Below, piece by piece: positions 36,300-50,110 of a DNA stretch of 64,000 nt (position 1 is its first letter; each line of letters begins with the position of its first letter). Under the pieces are notes generated by a model. The model saw only the letters and a list, made by a program, of their open reading frames with translations, was not told the DNA's origin and ran no database searches. A program made the position numbers and the translations under genes. The DNA comes from Ischnura elegans (Eukaryota; Arthropoda; Insecta; Odonata; Coenagrionidae): NCBI RefSeq assembly GCF_921293095.1, contig NC_060259.1, forward strand, positions 74,892,120-74,956,119, given 5' to 3'.

Positions 36300-36835
36300 C
36301 TGTGGGTGAATAAATTAAAATTGCCACTTACATTTGAATAAAATACCCAATCGAGGGCATAATTATCCAGTAAAAACTAAGGGAGAATTATTTATCTAAA
36401 AAAATAACAAATATGGAGAGATTTTCATGCGGAGGAGAAAAAAGGAGACAAACGTCATCATCAAAATTTTGGGTGGTCCTTCTCCCTCAGATAGAACAAG
36501 TGAGAGATTCATCTCCGCATAGCACACTCTTATGAGTTTTATCAATCCGAGGAAGATGAATATATGCCCATAAGATTTATGCCAAATACTCTAGTTTTCC
36601 CTCCCATTTATGTCTCATTTTCATTTAACTGCAAATCTGCCGATATTGTAACTTTAGAGTTCTTAATATACAATCTAACTTATCTTTGCTAAGGGTTCAA
36701 AATATCAGTGGAGGAGTAGAAAACAATAAAAACTCTTGAAGAAACTTCGATAGCAAACCCTCAAAAATATTATTTAAAAAACAGTAGTAAAATTCAATGA
36801 TTATCGTAATCAATAGGACCATAAATATTTTTTCA

Positions 36836-38320
<1,485 letters not shown>

Positions 38321-38522
38321 GTCCCATTTATCTTGAGCACCCGAAATAACTTTTTGTCCAGATGCAAATTCAAAAATGTGTCAAGCAAATGTTCATTAGC
38401 CGTCAGGAGGACATTAATCAGCATGATTGCCTTCCTTGTAGCTTTGTTATTTACAAAGATATGAACAGCGGTATGTCTTTTTTAAATGGCACCCTATATT
38501 TTTTATCCTGCAATTCATTTCC
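38321..38522 (+). mobile_element. Half of a fold-back element (family P)
   Basis: CCCATTTATCTTGAGCACCC, GTCCAGATGCAAATTCAAAA, TTGTAGCTTTGTTATTTACA and AATTCATTTCC match one arm and the loop of the complete fold-back at 61902-62269. The second arm is missing. Confidence 0.8.
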
Positions 38523-38734
38523 TATCCTATAACTGCTCCTGTTCAAATCTTTGTAAAATTATTATTATTAAAAATATAATAAAATCGTAAGAGACCGCAC
38601 ACTAATTGTTAACCAATGATTTTTATTTGTAGCCAGGTATGCGACACGACCGTACGATAAAAAGTGTTAGGCAACGGAAAAATCATGATGGCATGATAAA
38701 CTGGCTAAGTTAATGGATTTGCATCTTGGAAGCA

Positions 38735-38930
38735 GGGGTGAATTAGGGTCGTTGTTTTGGGGGAAGGCGGTGCAATACTTTCCGCAGCGCCTTGGTGGTA
38801 TGCAATGCCTCTCAACTGTAATTCGTCTGAGATCTGATAGGAGCACCAAAGTGGCAATTAGATATTCATAAATTACTTTAAAAATTGTTGGCGCTGGTGA
38901 AATAAAAACCTTATTTCATTGAATCAATAC
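38735..38930 (+). repeat. Dispersed repeat D, copy 2
   Basis: See 16127-16320: shared GTTGTTTTGGGGG, GTGGTATGCAATGCCTCTC and GTGAAATAAAA blocks in the same orientation. Confidence 0.6.
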
Positions 38931-39412
38931 CTTATATATTAAATAATTTTCACGATTCATCACTAAATAGCTAAGCTGCCTTAGATATAGCCACCTTAAT
39001 TATTACTTTAGATATCCATGTCTGGAATATTCTCGTCCCCGTATATGGCTGTCCAAGTCAACCGAACAATAGGTTTCTTAAATTGTATAATCTATTGTAA
39101 ATGGTATTCGAATGGCCCAATCTTCGGAAAAATTCGATTTCAAGTCAATGAGTGGCTCACCTTGATGTATAAAATAGCACACAATTTTACGAAAATCTCA
39201 AGATTTCAAAATAAAAATTGCGTTGTTTTAGTATGGAATGCGAACATATCTTTGCAAGGAGTCTTTTAAGATAAAATAATAAAATTTAAGATAAGTGTCC
39301 CAAGCTGGAGAATACGCGTTCACCGCAAAGATTACGAGAAAAACGAAGTTCTTGGAAAGGACAGTTAAGGGTACGCATCCACTCCGCTCTAAAGGTATTT
39401 TTACACGCTTTT

Positions 39413-39520
39413 TATGAACTTGCTTCGTCTGTCTGTTTCATCGACGGAATCTTGTAATTTATTTTCAACCCACTTCTCATTGTCGGATCGACTTGAACTT
39501 TTGCACAATTGCATGCTACT
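39413..39520 (-). repeat. Dispersed repeat L, copy 2
   Basis: Reverse complement of 1556-1660 with substitutions; it includes GTCTGTCTGTTTCATCG and ATTGTCGGATCGAC. Confidence 0.6.
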
Positions 39521-39658
39521 GACGGCAAAACAATATTCATTAATCAGGCATTTGAAATTTAGTTCCAATATGGTCAAATAAATTAAATAAATTTTTATTT
39601 GGAAAAATAGTTTACAAATTTTTCAATCGATGGCGTTAGTTATAAATAGTTAGCTTAG

Positions 39659-39838
39659 GCCGGCTTCGGTGCGGTGGGGTAAAGTCCTCGCCTGTCAAAC
39701 AGTATGTCGTGGGTTCGAAGCCCACCGGGGTAGGCGGTCCCTGTCCAGGGCATGGATATTTGTATCGCGCTATGTTAATTCTTCCGTTCTGAAGGCCTCT
39801 GTGTGCTGTTTACGAGGATGTTGAAAAATAAATAAATA
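39659..39838 (+). mobile_element. tRNA-derived SINE, family S1, full-length copy
   Basis: The head GCCGGCTTCGGTGCGGTGGG contains an A-box-like block and B box GGGTTCGAAGCCC (39711-39723). The body is GGTCCCTGTCCAGGGCATGG, then GGCCTCTGTGTGCTGTTTAC, and it ends in AAATAAATAAATACT. Other copies are at 58213-58364 (plus), 52427-52526 (minus) and 47460-47542 (minus). The long body excludes a functional tRNA gene. Confidence 0.88.
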
Positions 39839-40084
39839 CTATGGCAAAAGTTTCTTTAAAAGCACTGGTTTAATCAATTACACGATTCACCACTAAAAAG
39901 TAGAAAATATAAAAAAAAATGAAAAATAATATTTTTTCAAAAACAGTATTAAATGCACTAAAAATTAAAAAAATAAACTTTTAATAAGAAAAAAGCGTGT
40001 GAGTTGATATATTTAGATATTGATATTGCGTGCCAAAACATACTCACCTATCAAGCTCTTCTATACTCATTTATGGTAAGCCTT

Positions 40085-40175
40085 ATCAGCACCCATGCTT
40101 TAATCTCCGAGTGATGAAAAGATTGCTTTTTATTTTTCAGTGCATTTTATACTGTTTTTGGAAACAGCGCGATTT
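40085..40175 (+). repeat. Dispersed repeat K, copy 2
   Basis: Matches 1255-1345; includes GATGAAAAGATTG and GCATTTTATACTGTTTTTGG. Confidence 0.65.
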
Positions 40176-40766
40176 AAATATTTTTTTATTTTTTCTAATT
40201 CCTGATGCATTCAAACTATCGTCTAAAAATTATTAGGGTGCTAGGATTAGACCCCCGTTTACAATTACCTCAATCTCAAATTTGAAATTTTTAATTCAGT
40301 TTATCTTCCTGCATACAATTTTTAGACTTGAGATAGATATATATTCTGACAAGGATCTCCTTTACATACCGTGAAATTTATATGATGATAGCGCAAGTTA
40401 TTACGGAGTTCCTGCGCTCTACTGTGATTACTCTGTGATTCAGACAGAAGGTCGGTTTTGATAGATGAGGGTAGAACTCACCCCAGACTAAGCCACAGAC
40501 GTTTAAAAAAAATAACATCACTTTTACGGATGGGCCCTTCGATACCAACAATCACAACGAATCATATAATATAAATTAGTCAGAAAAATAATTTTCAAAT
40601 TCACCAAAATATAAAGGATGGTTTGGATAAGCTAGGGTAGAGGTCACCCCAGTCTAAGCCACAGGCGTGAGAAAATTTCACAAATTCAGCGTAGGAGGAG
40701 GGGGGCATTGCTTACATTGGGACACCTCGCATTTCGAGGTTTTGGTTTAAGGGTTTCCAAATGCTT

Positions 40767-40930
40767 CACCCGGAACCTGAACCGATTACCCTCGGACCAG
40801 AAGCCAAGCACTCTACCCAGTGGTAACCAGTAAAGGAGTCATTCGTCTCGAATGACAAATAAGGTCGGTGGAGAGAGAGAGAAAGAGTGAGGCGGCCTCT
40901 TAAGCTCGATGTGGAACATAAAGTAAAAAC
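40767..40930 (-). mobile_element. tRNA-derived SINE, family S2, copy 1
   Basis: Minus-strand head with ACCACTGGGTAGAGTGC (A-box-like) and a degenerate B box in GGTTCAGGTTCCGGG. The rest shares GGTCGGTGGAGAGAGAGAG and CGGCCTCTTAAGCTC-like sequence with 48420-48655. Confidence 0.65.
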
Positions 40931-41087
40931 ACTTCAACGGAAGAGCAGCCCTTCACCTTGAGCTCACCTCGAACCACGATTACCCCAAGTAGCACGAAGT
41001 ACTTCACCTAATTACGACACCCTCCTGACCTGTGAATTTTCCATGACCTGTGAATTTTCCATATGAAGGCATAATAGTGAGATGCCG

Positions 41088-42038
41088 CAGTGGCGCAGGG
41101 AGGGGGTTTTGGGGGATAAACCACCCCACCAGAGCTCAGAGAACTTTTTAAGTTAAATCCATTTTACTCAAAAGGGTAGTTTCCTTCACCAAAGAAAATG
41201 AAAAGCATTCATTGCGATTCGTTGCCCACCATTTAAGTATTCATAGTATACAAATTATTTGGTTTTATATCTCCCAGTTTAGACGAATGTTAATGGTCAA
41301 TTTTGACCTCATTTGAAAAATGCCAGATTGGCGCCCATGCGATTCCACTCCACGTGACGTCACAGGGACCTAGTTTCTATACGAGTAGATAGGAGTTTTA
41401 CATCGTCTGACATTACCAATTCATGCATGAGGTACAGAGCTCAGGGAAACATGTCTTAATAATCACCTATTAGGTCGGCAAGTTTTCTTCGTTTGATAGG
41501 GTATTAATAATCCTTATTTAAGCCAAGCGCTACCTGCAAGAGGGTACTCTGCTACGTGCTATGATCCTGCATCGTAACAGCGCTCAAAGCCTCGCCTCAA
41601 GGTCACCTCACACGGCGACAGCGGGAACCAGAATGACGTCACACGGTGTTTTCCCAGCATTCATACTTAGCCGTCGCGTTTTCGCGCTCTTGAAAATGTT
41701 CACTTTTCATTTAATTGCGAAAAATAGATATCGTCATTAAAAAATCTAAAAGCGTGAAATACGTACTCCAGGAGTAATAATCTTTCGATTTAGGCAATAA
41801 AAAAAAGAATAGGAAACCACCCTATTGGATTGATATTACTAATAGAATAGTGTAAGGATTAATAAAACATCTCTCAGAAAGCCGCAAAACTCACCATTTT
41901 GAACCATTAAACTTAAATGTTTTTGGAGTAGGGCCCCCGCAAATCTCGCTTACCCTGGCGGGTATGCAATACCCCGACACCACTTAGTATTAGTTGCGCC
42001 TAAAACCCCCCTAGCCTTAATTCTTAGCTGCGTCACTG
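41088..42038 (+). mobile_element. Composite hAT-type MITE, family A copy 5 carrying family N
   Basis: It starts CAGTGGCGCAGGGAGG, is interrupted by the family N element at 41174-41822 at the same site as the copy at 4087, and ends TTCTTAGCTGCGTCACTG. I found no matching octamers at its flanks. Confidence 0.82.
41174..41822 (+). mobile_element. Non-autonomous element, family N, nested copy 2
   Basis: Ends GGGTAGTTTCCTTC and AGGAAACCACCC. Same interior as 4177-4813, including CACGTGACGTCAC at 41351-41363. Confidence 0.82.
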
Positions 42039-42083
42039 GCCTCCAGGTATGGTCTCTAGGCAGTATGTCAAAAAGTTTTTTTA

Positions 42084-42172
42084 AAATACGCATTTGAAAT
42101 ACATTTGTAATTTGTATCAGGTATTTCAAATACACAACCTGAATGTATCTTGTATTTTGTATTTCAAACACT
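42084..42172. repeat. Imperfect repeats of a GTATTTCAAATAC-like word
   Basis: ATTTGAAATACA, GGTATTTCAAATACAC and TTGTATTTTGTATTTCAAA occur in both orientations within 90 bp, between two family A pieces. Confidence 0.55.
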
Positions 42173-42174
42173 TT

Positions 42175-42310
42175 AAATTATCTTAAAAAAATTCTGGGGG
42201 AGGGCCCCTACACTTCCTGCTTACCCTGGCAGGTACTCCATACCTCCCAGACCCCCAGTATTAGTTGCGCCAAAAAAACCCCCTAGCCTTAATTACTAGC
42301 TTCGCTCCTA
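42175..42310 (+). mobile_element. Right-end fragment of family A
   Basis: GGGGGAGGGCCCCTACACTT, CTTACCCTGGCAGGTACTCC and CCCCTAGCCTTAATTACTAG match the right half of family A copies; the left half is absent. Confidence 0.75.
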
Positions 42311-42679
42311 CGATGCTACACATATTATGCCAACCTCAGCAGGTCTCATGCCCTCTGAACGGAACAAAAACCTTTCGAAAACGTTGCTCAAAAACTTTTT
42401 CATCCACATGGGATAACCATTGTCGCCAAAAAGCAAAATATGTGGGATATCCAAAGGTTATGTTTTTTACGAGATATATCAAGGCAATCGCAACGCCATT
42501 TTCATATAACTAACGCGATATGAATTCAATCACAGCATGACTTTGCTAATAATTTGAAAATTAGTATGCTCTCGAGCTTAAATTTTTTAATTTAATATGA
42601 AAATGAACGAAATTTACATCAGTTTTTGTCACAACTAAATTAATATTTTAGTTTTTTATCAAATTGTTTCTAATCCTAC

Positions 42680-42976
42680 CATGGGCGTACCCAGCGAGGG
42701 GCAGGAGGGGGCAGCAAAAATCGCAAAAGTCTTCAAGGAAAATCAGGACTGGATTGAAACGAAAGTTTTCCACAAATTCTCTTTAAACCCACGAAAAATG
42801 ATATAAGACATGCAGCTAAAATATTTTTTCCAAGCAAATAATATTAAAAACTAATAAAACGCTGGTATAGTTTTCTGAAAATGTTGGTTTCATTTACCTT
42901 TTCCATGCCATGATTCAACGTGAACAACCATGGCTTGCACCCCCCCCCCCAAGTTTTGATTCTGGGCACGCCCTTG
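42680..42976 (+). mobile_element. hAT-type MITE, family C, copy 3 (longer variant)
   Basis: It starts CATGGGCGTACCCAGCGAGG and ends TTCTGGGCACGCCCTTG. The core carries about 60 bp more than copies 1 and 2 (near 42740-42810). No convincing target duplication. Confidence 0.82.
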
Positions 42977-43012
42977 ATACTTGCACCGGGATCATCGTAA
43001 GAGTCAGTGAAC

Positions 43013-43424
43013 ATCTTCTATATTATTTCTACTGTATAGATACCTTATTCTCAAATTATACGCAACCAAACTCTACAAAGGAGGTACCAAAATGAACAGA
43101 ATTTATCAGAGAACGTGCGACGGCATATCTTACTTCCTAAATATTGCTATTGTTTCCTAAAATTGGTTTTTAAATAATTAAAAAAAAAAACAAAAAAAAC
43201 AAAAACCGGTAAATATTCCTCACGTTAACGGCGCAAAAACTGATACATTTGTTCATTTGCAACAACATCTCGCATTCTTTAAATAACATTTATTAAAATG
43301 CGGCTGATTCCACATTCAAGTCTCCTGTTGATAAGTAAGTATGAGTCATCATGCGCGTTTAACAGAGGATAGTGTAATTACTTCCAATGTTATGTTTAAA
43401 GAGGTCCTCTGATCTTAATTTGTA
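43013..43424 (+). repeat. Dispersed repeat G, copy 2
   Basis: Inverted relative to 1-385. A poly(A)-rich stretch (AAAAAAAAAAACAAAAAAAA, 43180-43203) corresponds to a T-rich one in copy 1. No terminal repeats recognised. Confidence 0.8.
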
Positions 43425-43910
43425 CATGAACATTCCAATTAAATTTGTACATAAGACCCTGCCTTTTTTTCTACATTTTAAAATTAGAAACCCGCCTATC
43501 CCTCTGTGGACTTGCATTGAAAAGAGCGGGGGAAGCCCGCTGGGACCGGGCGCAGCACGCTCGTACTATACAAATAAACGTTAATAAATTAAAAATACAA
43601 AACATATTTCGCCTGGATCTGGGCTCAACATAGTATCCTTAGGATTCTCTTCCAGTGCTTTCACCAATTACAGTGGTTGAAAAGGTAATCTCTAGTATCT
43701 AAGGGTCCATTCAAATAACTACGCCAGTAAAATACAAGGCCCATGTTACAAGGAAGGAAAGATAAGACAAATTGGAGACTTATTGATCTTGTAGAAGAAG
43801 AATGCAAGAAAGAACTTCATCTTTAGCCTACGATAATTTTCCGTACCTTTCGAGGGACAGCTCCAGCGATCCCTTCAATGACAGCGCAAAAATTACCGTT
43901 TCACGCAATG

Positions 43911-44552
43911 GGGTAGTTTCCTTCATCAAAGAAAAAAAAGGCATTGATTGCGATTCGTTACCCACCATTAGCGTATTCATAATATACAAATTATTTGGTT
44001 TTATAAATTCCAGTTTAGACGAATGGCGATGGTAAATTTAACCTCATTTGAAAAAGGCCAGATTGGCGCCCATGCGATCCCACTCCACGTGACGTCACAG
44101 GGACACAGATGGTACACAAATAGCCAGGAGTTTTACATCGTCTGTGATTACCAATGCATGCATATGGCACATAGCTCAGGGAAACATTTCTTAATAGTCA
44201 CCTATTAAAATTGCCGAGGGTCGGAAAGTTTCCTTCGTTTGACAGGGTAATGATAATCCTTTTTTAAGCCAAGCGCTACCTGCTAGCAGGGTACTCTATG
44301 CTACCGCCATACTCGGCAGGAAGCAGCCTGCATCGTAGCGGCGTTCATAGCCTCTCACCCCGGTGGCATCACACAGCAGAAGACAGACGTCACACCGTCA
44401 TATTTAGCCGTCGCGTTTTCGCGCGCTTGAAAATTTTCACTTTTCATTAAATCGCGAAAAATTAGTCATTGTCATTTAAAAATCTAAACGCATGAAATAC
44501 GTACTCCAGGAGTAATAATATTTCGATTTAGGCAAAAAATAGGAAACCACCC
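43911..44552 (+). mobile_element. Non-autonomous element, family N, stand-alone copy
   Basis: GGGTAGTTTCCTTCATCAAA to AGGAAACCACCC, not inside family A. It contains the CACGTGACGTCAC block at 44086-44098. The tail shares CTCCAGGAGTAATAATA with the other copies. Confidence 0.82.
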
Positions 44553-44979
44553 GATCTATTATTTTCCTCAATTGCTCGAAGGATGGAAATGCCATCCTTT
44601 TTTATATCACTTGGCACGTCCCTTTTTCCGCACATGAAACCGTCGCTGGCACCGTCTTAGAGCCAATCAGAACGTTGCCGCTAACAGATTTTGTAACGCT
44701 ATGCTTAGCTTTTAATTGAATGGCAGTTGTAAATACGGAAAGTGACGGAATAAGCGATAGAGAAGGGGACGGTGGGAATGACCGTGTCATGCAAAAAATG
44801 ACGCTCTCAGGCACGGAAAAAATGAACATGTGATTCAGACTTAACAGTTTTTTTTCTTTAAGACATGACTACGACGACCGTGAAGCTAATAAAATTATTT
44901 TTTTAAATTGATTAATTTATTCACCAAGGTCCCTTGATTTGCCTCGGCATTCTTTACAACCACCTTTTACGAAGTATGT

Positions 44980-45268
44980 ACTTCTTAGAAGGATTTGTGA
45001 GCTTTCATAATAAATTTGTCGTCTTATTTTATCAAGCCCCTTACCCATTATAGCCCAATGTTGCTTCTAAGCAACATCAAAAATGTATAAAATTTCTTCC
45101 CTATTTAGGACATATATAAACTACGCATTATTTTGAGGTGTAAATTGTAATCACAAAATATTTAGCCGTCCAAGAATTATGATTGAGTGCAAAATTTTCG
45201 AGTTTTCAAAATGAAAAACCTTCAAATTAGACTTCTCCCAGAGCCAGCTCTGGGTTAGAAAGGGTTAA
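44980..45268 (+). repeat. Dispersed repeat J, copy 1 (possible piggyBac-like MITE)
   Basis: It shares CCCATTATAGCCCAATGTTG, CTTCTAAGCAACAT and TCCCAGAG blocks with the reverse complement of 55963-56201. The right end reads CTGGGTTAGAAAGGGTTAA, i.e. an inverted CCCTTTCTAACCC next to TTAA, which is reminiscent of piggyBac targets. The left end was not defined. Confidence 0.5.
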
Positions 45269-45354
45269 GGTAATGTTAAGAATATATTGAATTTTTATAC
45301 ATTAAGTATAGTTTTCTGTTTCATCATGAGATATCACACTTTCAACAAGGGAGC

Positions 45355-45512
45355 ATGTGCGAAGAGCTTTCGGGACTGCCACCGTGTCAGGAGGTAGAAT
45401 GCTGCCAACTTATCACGACGATTAGCCCTAAAGATGATGGCCGGATCGGACACTGAAACGTTGGTAAAATTAAAGCTCCTGACCCGGTGGCAGTCAAGAG
45501 AGCTTTTCACAC
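45355..45512. repeat. Imperfect inverted repeat with GATGATGGCC...TGAAACG motif
   Basis: GGGACTGCCACCGTGTCAGG near 45370 is complementary to CCTGACCCGGTGGCAGTC near 45479-45496. Between them is GATGATGGCCGGATCGGACA followed by CTGAAACGTTGG. This layout is common in arthropod retroelement tails. Confidence 0.6.
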
Positions 45513-46337
45513 AGTCCATTCGCTGGGAAAGTACCCCCTTCGTCAAGTGCATGAAGATTCACGTGTACATGAAAATTATGAAGAAAACGTCCAGCCACAT
45601 TATGCAGCCAGCATTGAAATTTAATTAATGGGTAGGATTACACTTAAAGCTTGTGTAAACGTTAGCCTATACTCAAATCTCCCACGTAGAAACCATCTAA
45701 TACTATGGAAAATAAACGAATAGAACTTTGTGAGATTCACTTGTAAAATTGAAGACTATATACAAGTGAAAGTATGTACACAAGTGAAGCTAACAAAGTT
45801 TTATTCTTATATTTAACATTATGGAAAGGTTTCACGTCGTTAAATCTGAAGTTATCAGTTGTGCATCGAAAACTTATTATCGTAGTAATTCACTAAAATG
45901 GAAAATATCACGAGGAAAACCACTTTTACGGATGAGATTTAAGGTCCTAATACCTGCCAAGAACTACCTCCGACTTGTGGCCAGGACGTCAAACCTCTTA
46001 ACTCCAATGACTCCCAGTTCAATTTCTCCATAAAATAGAGTCACTCCAACTGATTGCTACTTTATCAGCTCAGTATCAACCTTATAATTCGATGGTGCGA
46101 CAGAAAATAAATTTTGGTACAAAACTTCAATCGAATTTCCTAGTCTATTACACTTCTTCTCATTCCGATCGGGTGAACGTTAGTTTGGTAGATAAAAATA
46201 GATCCCAGCCCACCCTAAACCTGAAAAAAGCAAGTGGCTTTGTACGCAGTAGCGCGCGCGGGATCAAAGAGATATTCACATAGAATGAAGTTCGCCACGA
46301 AAATATATTTTATATAAATATAACAATATATTAAAAT
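45513..46337 (-). other. Intronic DNA, nothing recognised
   Basis: Part of the 12.5-kb intron with no supported gene or shared repeat. Confidence 0.5.
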
Positions 46338-46801
46338 TAGGGATGGTAGGATCGGATACCTCGGACCAAATATCCGCGGATATTGCCCTTCGTCGGATAC
46401 ATCGGATCCAAAGTCGCGGAAGACATCGGATCTGGATCCGAAATTTTTAATAATAGCTTCAGTGAATGCAACGCCCCATACGGGTGGAAAGAGTTCCGAT
46501 TCTATCTTCGCATGCGCCGTCGCATGCGATTCTTGTCCTACTCATGAACCGTTTTGTTTGAAAGCTCTCGCAGAGGTTACGTAGGAGAATTTCAGCCGTG
46601 AAAAATAAAAAAGGCAAAATACGACTGGCACACAGTGAGTCTCTTCCCAAGAGATTGAACAATCATCGGGGGAATGTCAGCGTCAGGAATTTGAAAATGC
46701 ATTTGGATCCGAAAATATCCGATCCGGAAGGTCCGGCTCCGAAATTCAAGGATCCGATCCGCATCCGGATCCGATAAAAATCCTAGATCCGTCCATCCCT
46801 A
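46338..46801 (+). mobile_element. hAT-like MITE, family I, copy 1
   Basis: Terminal inverted repeats TAGGGATGG/CCATCCCTA flanked by a perfect 8-bp duplication ATTAAAAT (46330-46337 and 46802-46809). Both subterminal regions iterate ATCGGATCC / GGATCCGATCCG words. The centre contains CGCATGCGCCGTCGCATGCG. The second copy at 56202-56651 is about 450 bp with the same layout. Non-coding. Confidence 0.92.
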
Positions 46802-46895
46802 ATTAAAATAAAAAAAATATTTCATACCCTAATCTCCCGATCCCTGCCTACACCTTGTTCGATAAAACCCATTCTGAAGTTCTCTCTGAGAAGAT

Positions 46896-46975
46896 GGCTT
46901 GGAGGTGTAATTGGCTAGCACGTCTGACATGCAATTGGGATAACCAGGTTCGAATCACGGTTAATTAAAATATTT
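46896..46975 (+). mobile_element. tRNA-derived SINE-like sequence
   Basis: GGCTTGGAGGTGTAATTGGC contains an A-box-like block and AACCAGGTTCGAATCACGG a B box, followed by an AT-rich body. The head does not fold as a canonical tRNA by eye. Confidence 0.6.
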
Positions 46976-47459
46976 TTTCATAGTGAAGTATACTGAACCT
47001 CGAACTCTTGGATCAGTGACAAGGCGCTCTTACTCACAATCCATGAAACCTGGACATTAAACCATAAAAAAGTAAAACCTACCGAAAAACGTGAGTGCGA
47101 AAATTTTAAGCCAGACTCCTACGATGAAGATACGAGCCGGTGAAAAACGCCGAATGGAGCAAAAAGTAGATGACGATCGAATGACTATGCCTTCCGGCGG
47201 CCGGTTCAATTTTCAAGGATAAAAAGCCTCAATAAAACCCATCGCTCCTGCTAGGCCGTTTTCAATCGCCATAAATTACTGGTTAAAAGCCTAGCATATC
47301 ATTTTGAAAAATTTCAAAGCATACAGAATGAAAAAAATCAGCATTATTACTATTTTTAAAAATCTCCATCGCCCGGAAAAGAGCGCATTTAACGACTTTA
47401 CAGCGGGATATCTGCCGAATAACATTGGAGGATGATCGCAAACACCCATACGCTGTATA

Positions 47460-47542
47460 GGGGCAACCTACACAGGCGGGACTCGCACCCCCGACCGTTG
47501 GTTTGGCAGGCGATGACATAACCCCGCCGCCACGGATGCCGG
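47460..47542 (-). mobile_element. SINE family S1, head fragment
   Basis: The reverse complement gives GTGGCGGCGGGGTTATGTCA and a B box GGGTGCGAGTCCCGCC, matching the heads at 39659 and 52427. A further tRNA-like piece with GGGATTTCGAGTCCCCC lies at 47550-47610 on the same strand. Confidence 0.7.
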
Positions 47543-47610
47543 CAAAATATTACCCCTGGGGGACTCGAAATCCCAATCCCTGTCAACTATGTCATCAACA
47601 TTACCCTGCA

Positions 47611-48419
47611 TTGGCGATATGAATATTTTAACTGGTAATTATTCTCTCATATATCATTTTTTTAAATGTAAGATACAGGCAAACGGTAAATTACACTTTC
47701 GGTATATTACACCTTCCTACATTTTTTTTCAATGAATAAAACAAGGAATACTAGAAAAAAATAAATTAGTAGTTCCCTGTCATAAAACTACTATGTATTA
47801 TAATTCATTTTATATCAATTCATGCCATATATGGAATTCGATTCCGCAAGAGTTGAAGGATATCTCTTCCGTTAATAATTTAAAAAAAATGTTTGTTTTC
47901 ATTTTATTTTCATGAAACTTGAAATGTATCGGCGTGAGCAGCTTGCTATTCATGGGTTTTCATGTTCATCAAATTTATCTCGATTGTTGTATGGTTATTG
48001 TATAATTTTGCATTGTTAAAAATCACTAAAATTATTTATATTGAAAATTACAGTTGCTATGTTGAGAAATGAAAAAAAGAGATTATTGCACGTTGTTGGA
48101 TATCTTTATGAACATGTTTCTTTGCATTTGCTTTAATGAAATTTCATGTATGAATTAGCATTATATAGTAGTATAAATATAAATGACTGATTCTGTATGA
48201 ATTAACACAAGAATTTGTTATATTTGCTTTCCAGTTCACTATTATCATACCGAGTGTTTTTATGATATCTTTTTTTCATGTATTACTTTTTCAGTCTTAG
48301 TGTTTATGTATTTACTAATATATGCTCCAAAGGATAAGTTCCTAGAGCCAATAAAATTAATTAATTTATTTATTTATTATTTAAATTAAACAATTAGGTC
48401 AGTCCACATGAATTGCCAT
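47611..48419 (-). other. Very AT-rich intronic DNA
   Basis: No gene, no shared repeat family. Confidence 0.5.
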
Positions 48420-48655
48420 GAGAAAAAATTTCCCTCTACCGGGAATCGAAACTATGGACCCTTGGTTTTTCGAGCCACTGCCTGATTTACCATGGCAACT
48501 CTACCGAGGCACATGGTACTAGATGCCAGGCCGTTGCGGTCCATCGAAAATGGCAACGCGAGGGAGAAAGGACTTCCACGAAGTCAAAAATGGTTGAAAG
48601 GTATAAAAAAGACCGGTGGAGAGAGAGAGCGTTGCGTCCTCTTAAATTTTAAGTC
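48420..48655 (-). mobile_element. tRNA-derived SINE, family S2, copy 2
   Basis: The minus-strand head includes GTGCCTCGGTAGAGTTGCCA and the B-box-like GTTTCGATTCCCGG. The remainder shares CCGGTGGAGAGAGAGAGCG and CGTCCTCTTAAATTTTAAGT with 40767-40930. Confidence 0.65.
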
Positions 48656-49500
48656 TCCTTATTATAGTACACCTATTCAATAGTATAAATAATTGGAAAA
48701 TCCTTCTCAGTTTCCGGGCCAACTTTACATTGCACACCACATTATATGCTGAATACATTATGAATTATACATTAAATTTCTTTATAACATTCAAATAAAG
48801 TATATTACGGCCCGAAAAACCCATTTATGTTGCCATTAAATCCATGTTCACGAGCTTAGAGGGAAAAATGATAGATCATCATCATAGTGAGATAGCCAAT
48901 CAACAGCAAAGATAAACTGAGAATAGCAAATGAGGAAGAGCGAGTATTATCGACGATGAGTCTTAGGTGATTCTAATAAACCCGAAAATTAAGAAAAAGC
49001 ATTTAGTTAAAATAAAAAAAATCGGCCATGAAAAAATTTGCGATACAAAGTAAAGATGGCGTTAAATTCGTACAAAGTTAGATAAAATGCTCACTTATCA
49101 GATGAAAATATAATATTTTAATAAATACAACATACATAAAAATACTTCGAGAGAATAAACTATAGTATATTCATAACTTACACTAAGTATAAAATGCAGA
49201 TATTAAAAGTTTTGAGTTAGTTATTCACAACCAAAATGACAACTGAGCTAATCTATAATGGCCAAAAAGTTTTTGCCAAAAATTTGAAACACTTCTTACG
49301 GAACTTTCAAGCATATTTGACTGTATCGCAAACATATTGATGAATTGATTGCAGGTTAAATCAACTAGAGGGTCGACAAATTATGAGATAAAAATACGCG
49401 TCAGAAGTTTTCATAGGTGCAGCGCATTGGAATTGGTCACATGACCGTACGTCGCAATGAAATAAAGTAATTGCAAGCGCTTGAAACGAAGAGAACTCAC
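48656..49500 (-). other. Intronic DNA just downstream of exon a
   Basis: AT-rich; nothing recognised. Confidence 0.5.
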
Positions 49501-49574
49501 CTGGCATTACATATCGTCCCCTTGCATCAATTATCCGAGATCCACCAGGAATGGTAAGATTGCGCCCCATCTCC
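49501..49574 (-). CDS. CRMP: DHP/CRMP exon a (first coding exon recognised)
   Basis: This exon encodes EMGRNLTIPGGSRIIDARG followed by RYVMPG, the segment of the small beta domain that precedes the metal-binding HxH motif in DHPases and CRMPs. On the minus strand it is preceded by a pyrimidine-rich tract ending in TTTTTAG and followed by GTGAGTTC. It begins with the last base of a codon and ends with the first base of a Gly codon, which joins the next exon in frame. The N-terminal exon that must precede it was not found between here and the right edge of the window. Confidence 0.9.
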
Positions 49575-49949
49575 CTAAAAAGAAACAAACATTGCAATGG
49601 ATGAAAATGAAAATCAATTTGAGGGCAAATGTTGTAAGTAGAATCTGGAGCATAAAGTGCGTTAACTTCCGCGAACCTTGGCAAATGTTTAGTTTACCTA
49701 TACGAGGTATATATAACGACTGAGGATACAAAGATAAATGGGACAATTGCTGACGGAAACATCGTGAGCGAATAAAATATATGTAGGCAGTGGATACAAA
49801 TAGACAATATAAATAGTTCTATCCAAAACCTCCAATAAATATACTCACCCCTGACATAAAAAATTAGGCACGACCTACGGATACCTAATACCGAGGAGAG
49901 GAGGACCAAGCCCATGTTATCAGAGCGTATGCGTTTTTGACGTAGTTCT

Positions 49950-50110
49950 GGAGCTGTGGCTCAGATGGCTCTAAGGCTCACAGCTCCAATCGCGCGGGCT
50001 ATTTGACTCTCGTCGTATAGAGCGCTCCGCATTCAGTTGACAGTACGGGTTCTTATGGAGATTCGTTTCCCATGTTATTCTCCATTAGGCCGGGAGCGCG
50101 GTTCCAAGCC
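49950..50110 (+). mobile_element. Possible tRNA-derived SINE head
   Basis: TGTGGCTCAGATGGCTCTAA resembles an A box, and GCGCGGTTCCAAGCCG resembles a B box about 130 bp later. GGAGCTGTG and CACAGCTCC form a 9-bp stem around the A-box part. The spacing is too long for a tRNA. Confidence 0.4.

Noticed and set aside
39659..39735. Possible tRNA gene
   Set aside because: A and B box-like blocks are present, but the sequence continues into a body shared with three other copies, so it is a SINE head.
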